Shown here in pieces: positions 63,868 to 64,000 of a stretch of 64,000 nt of DNA; position 1 is the first letter of the stretch; every line of letters starts with the position of its first letter. Below the pieces are notes generated by a model that did not search any database, had not been told where the DNA came from, and worked only from the letters and a program-made list of their open reading frames with translations. The DNA is taken from positions 1 to 64,000 of the forward strand of contig NZ_AUBB01000020.1 in the NCBI RefSeq assembly GCF_000429025.1, read 5' to 3'. The position numbers were made by a program, and so were the translations under genes. This DNA comes from Actinospineispora spinosispora DSM 44797. GTDB taxonomy: Bacteria > Actinomycetota > Actinomycetes > Mycobacteriales > Pseudonocardiaceae.

Positions 63868-64000
63868 TGGTCGACTCGATTCACTGGGACACCACCCGAG
63901 ATGACCGGAAGTCGGCGGCACTCGCTGCCGAGCGGCTCACGGTGGCTCCCGAGTCACGCGTGGTGAGCAGCCTGGCCTTCGCCCGTGAACTGTTGCGCGG
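63867..64000 (+). CDS. Start of a gene running off the right edge (possibly cytochrome P450)
   Basis: The ATG overlaps the stop of the previous gene (TAATG), so it is translated with it. The 44 codons seen read DSIHWDTTRDDRKSAALAAE then VVSSLAFARELLR. The last part is like the start of actinobacterial P450s, where FARELLR-type text precedes the first conserved helix. That is a weak resemblance and no conserved P450 motif is in view. Confidence 0.4.
   Translation, partial: MVDSIHWDTTRDDRKSAALAAERLTVAPESRVVSSLAFARELLR

Noticed and set aside
1..64000. tRNA, rRNA or CRISPR arrays
   Set aside because: No cloverleaf-like sequence, rRNA core or regularly spaced repeats were seen on either strand.

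Overview
The window is high-GC actinobacterial DNA. Third codon positions are mostly G or C, GTG starts are common, and Shine-Dalgarno sequences are of the AGGAGG type. It carries a mycothiol-type DinB-fold enzyme, an Rv2258c-like methyltransferase and StrR-type regulators, which best fits a Pseudonocardiales-like soil actinomycete. No rRNA, tRNA, CRISPR array or replication origin was seen. An IS256-type transposase end lies at the left edge. Several genes are broken or have lost catalytic residues, so this looks like accessory rather than core chromosome.

Layout. 0-23 kb is a loose collection of small-molecule enzymes: FAD monooxygenase, two methyltransferases, aldehyde dehydrogenase, two HSL-type esterases, LLM flavin oxidoreductase, CocE-type hydrolase lipoprotein, acyl-CoA ligase, HD protein, BBE-type FAD oxidase, arylamine N-acetyltransferase and urate oxidase. 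Two decayed genes lie among them: a beta-lactamase-fold protein without its catalytic lysine and an HTTM-type membrane protein with an internal deletion. 23-38 kb is a catabolic island. A seven-gene leftward operon (P450, SDR, acyl-CoA dehydrogenase, SCP2-like protein, alpha/beta hydrolase, CoA transferase, DinB-fold enzyme) and a rightward operon (tandem MaoC hydratase, CitE-type CoA lyase, acyl-CoA dehydrogenase, aldehyde dehydrogenase) flank an IclR regulator. The same 23-bp motif, 18 of 23 bases identical and in the same orientation relative to the genes, precedes both operons. A leftward SDR plus Baeyer-Villiger monooxygenase pair follows, with a divergent TetR gene and a perfect 30-bp palindrome between them. 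This set of enzymes suggests hydroxylation, ketone formation, lactonisation, ring opening, CoA activation and C-C cleavage of a cyclic or terpenoid substrate; the substrate itself cannot be read from sequence.

39-53 kb holds a cytochrome b561/catalase-like pair, an SDR fragment, a two-domain GNAT protein, two convergent GMC oxidoreductase paralogues, an esterase, a two-gene xanthine-dehydrogenase-family molybdenum hydroxylase, an aldehyde dehydrogenase and an M24-family protein. 53-54.3 kb is a junction with truncated genes: a gamma-glutamylcyclotransferase-like piece running into an opposing gene, and the N-terminus of an acyl-adenylate enzyme.

From about 54.3 kb to the right edge the sequence looks like the border of a secondary-metabolite cluster. 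Two divergent StrR-type (ParB-N/HTH) regulators flank a 1.8-kb gene-poor region. Downstream are a stand-alone biotin carrier protein, a carboxyltransferase, a type II thioesterase and a tripeptidyl-aminopeptidase-like lipoprotein that has lost all three catalytic-triad residues. A further reading frame, possibly a P450, runs off the edge. Three inverted repeats of the StrR-box form (GTTCRACYG, spacer, complement) lie at 54492, 57966 and 61371, ahead of the genes they could control. The StrR boxes and the pseudoenzyme are the strongest leads in the window.
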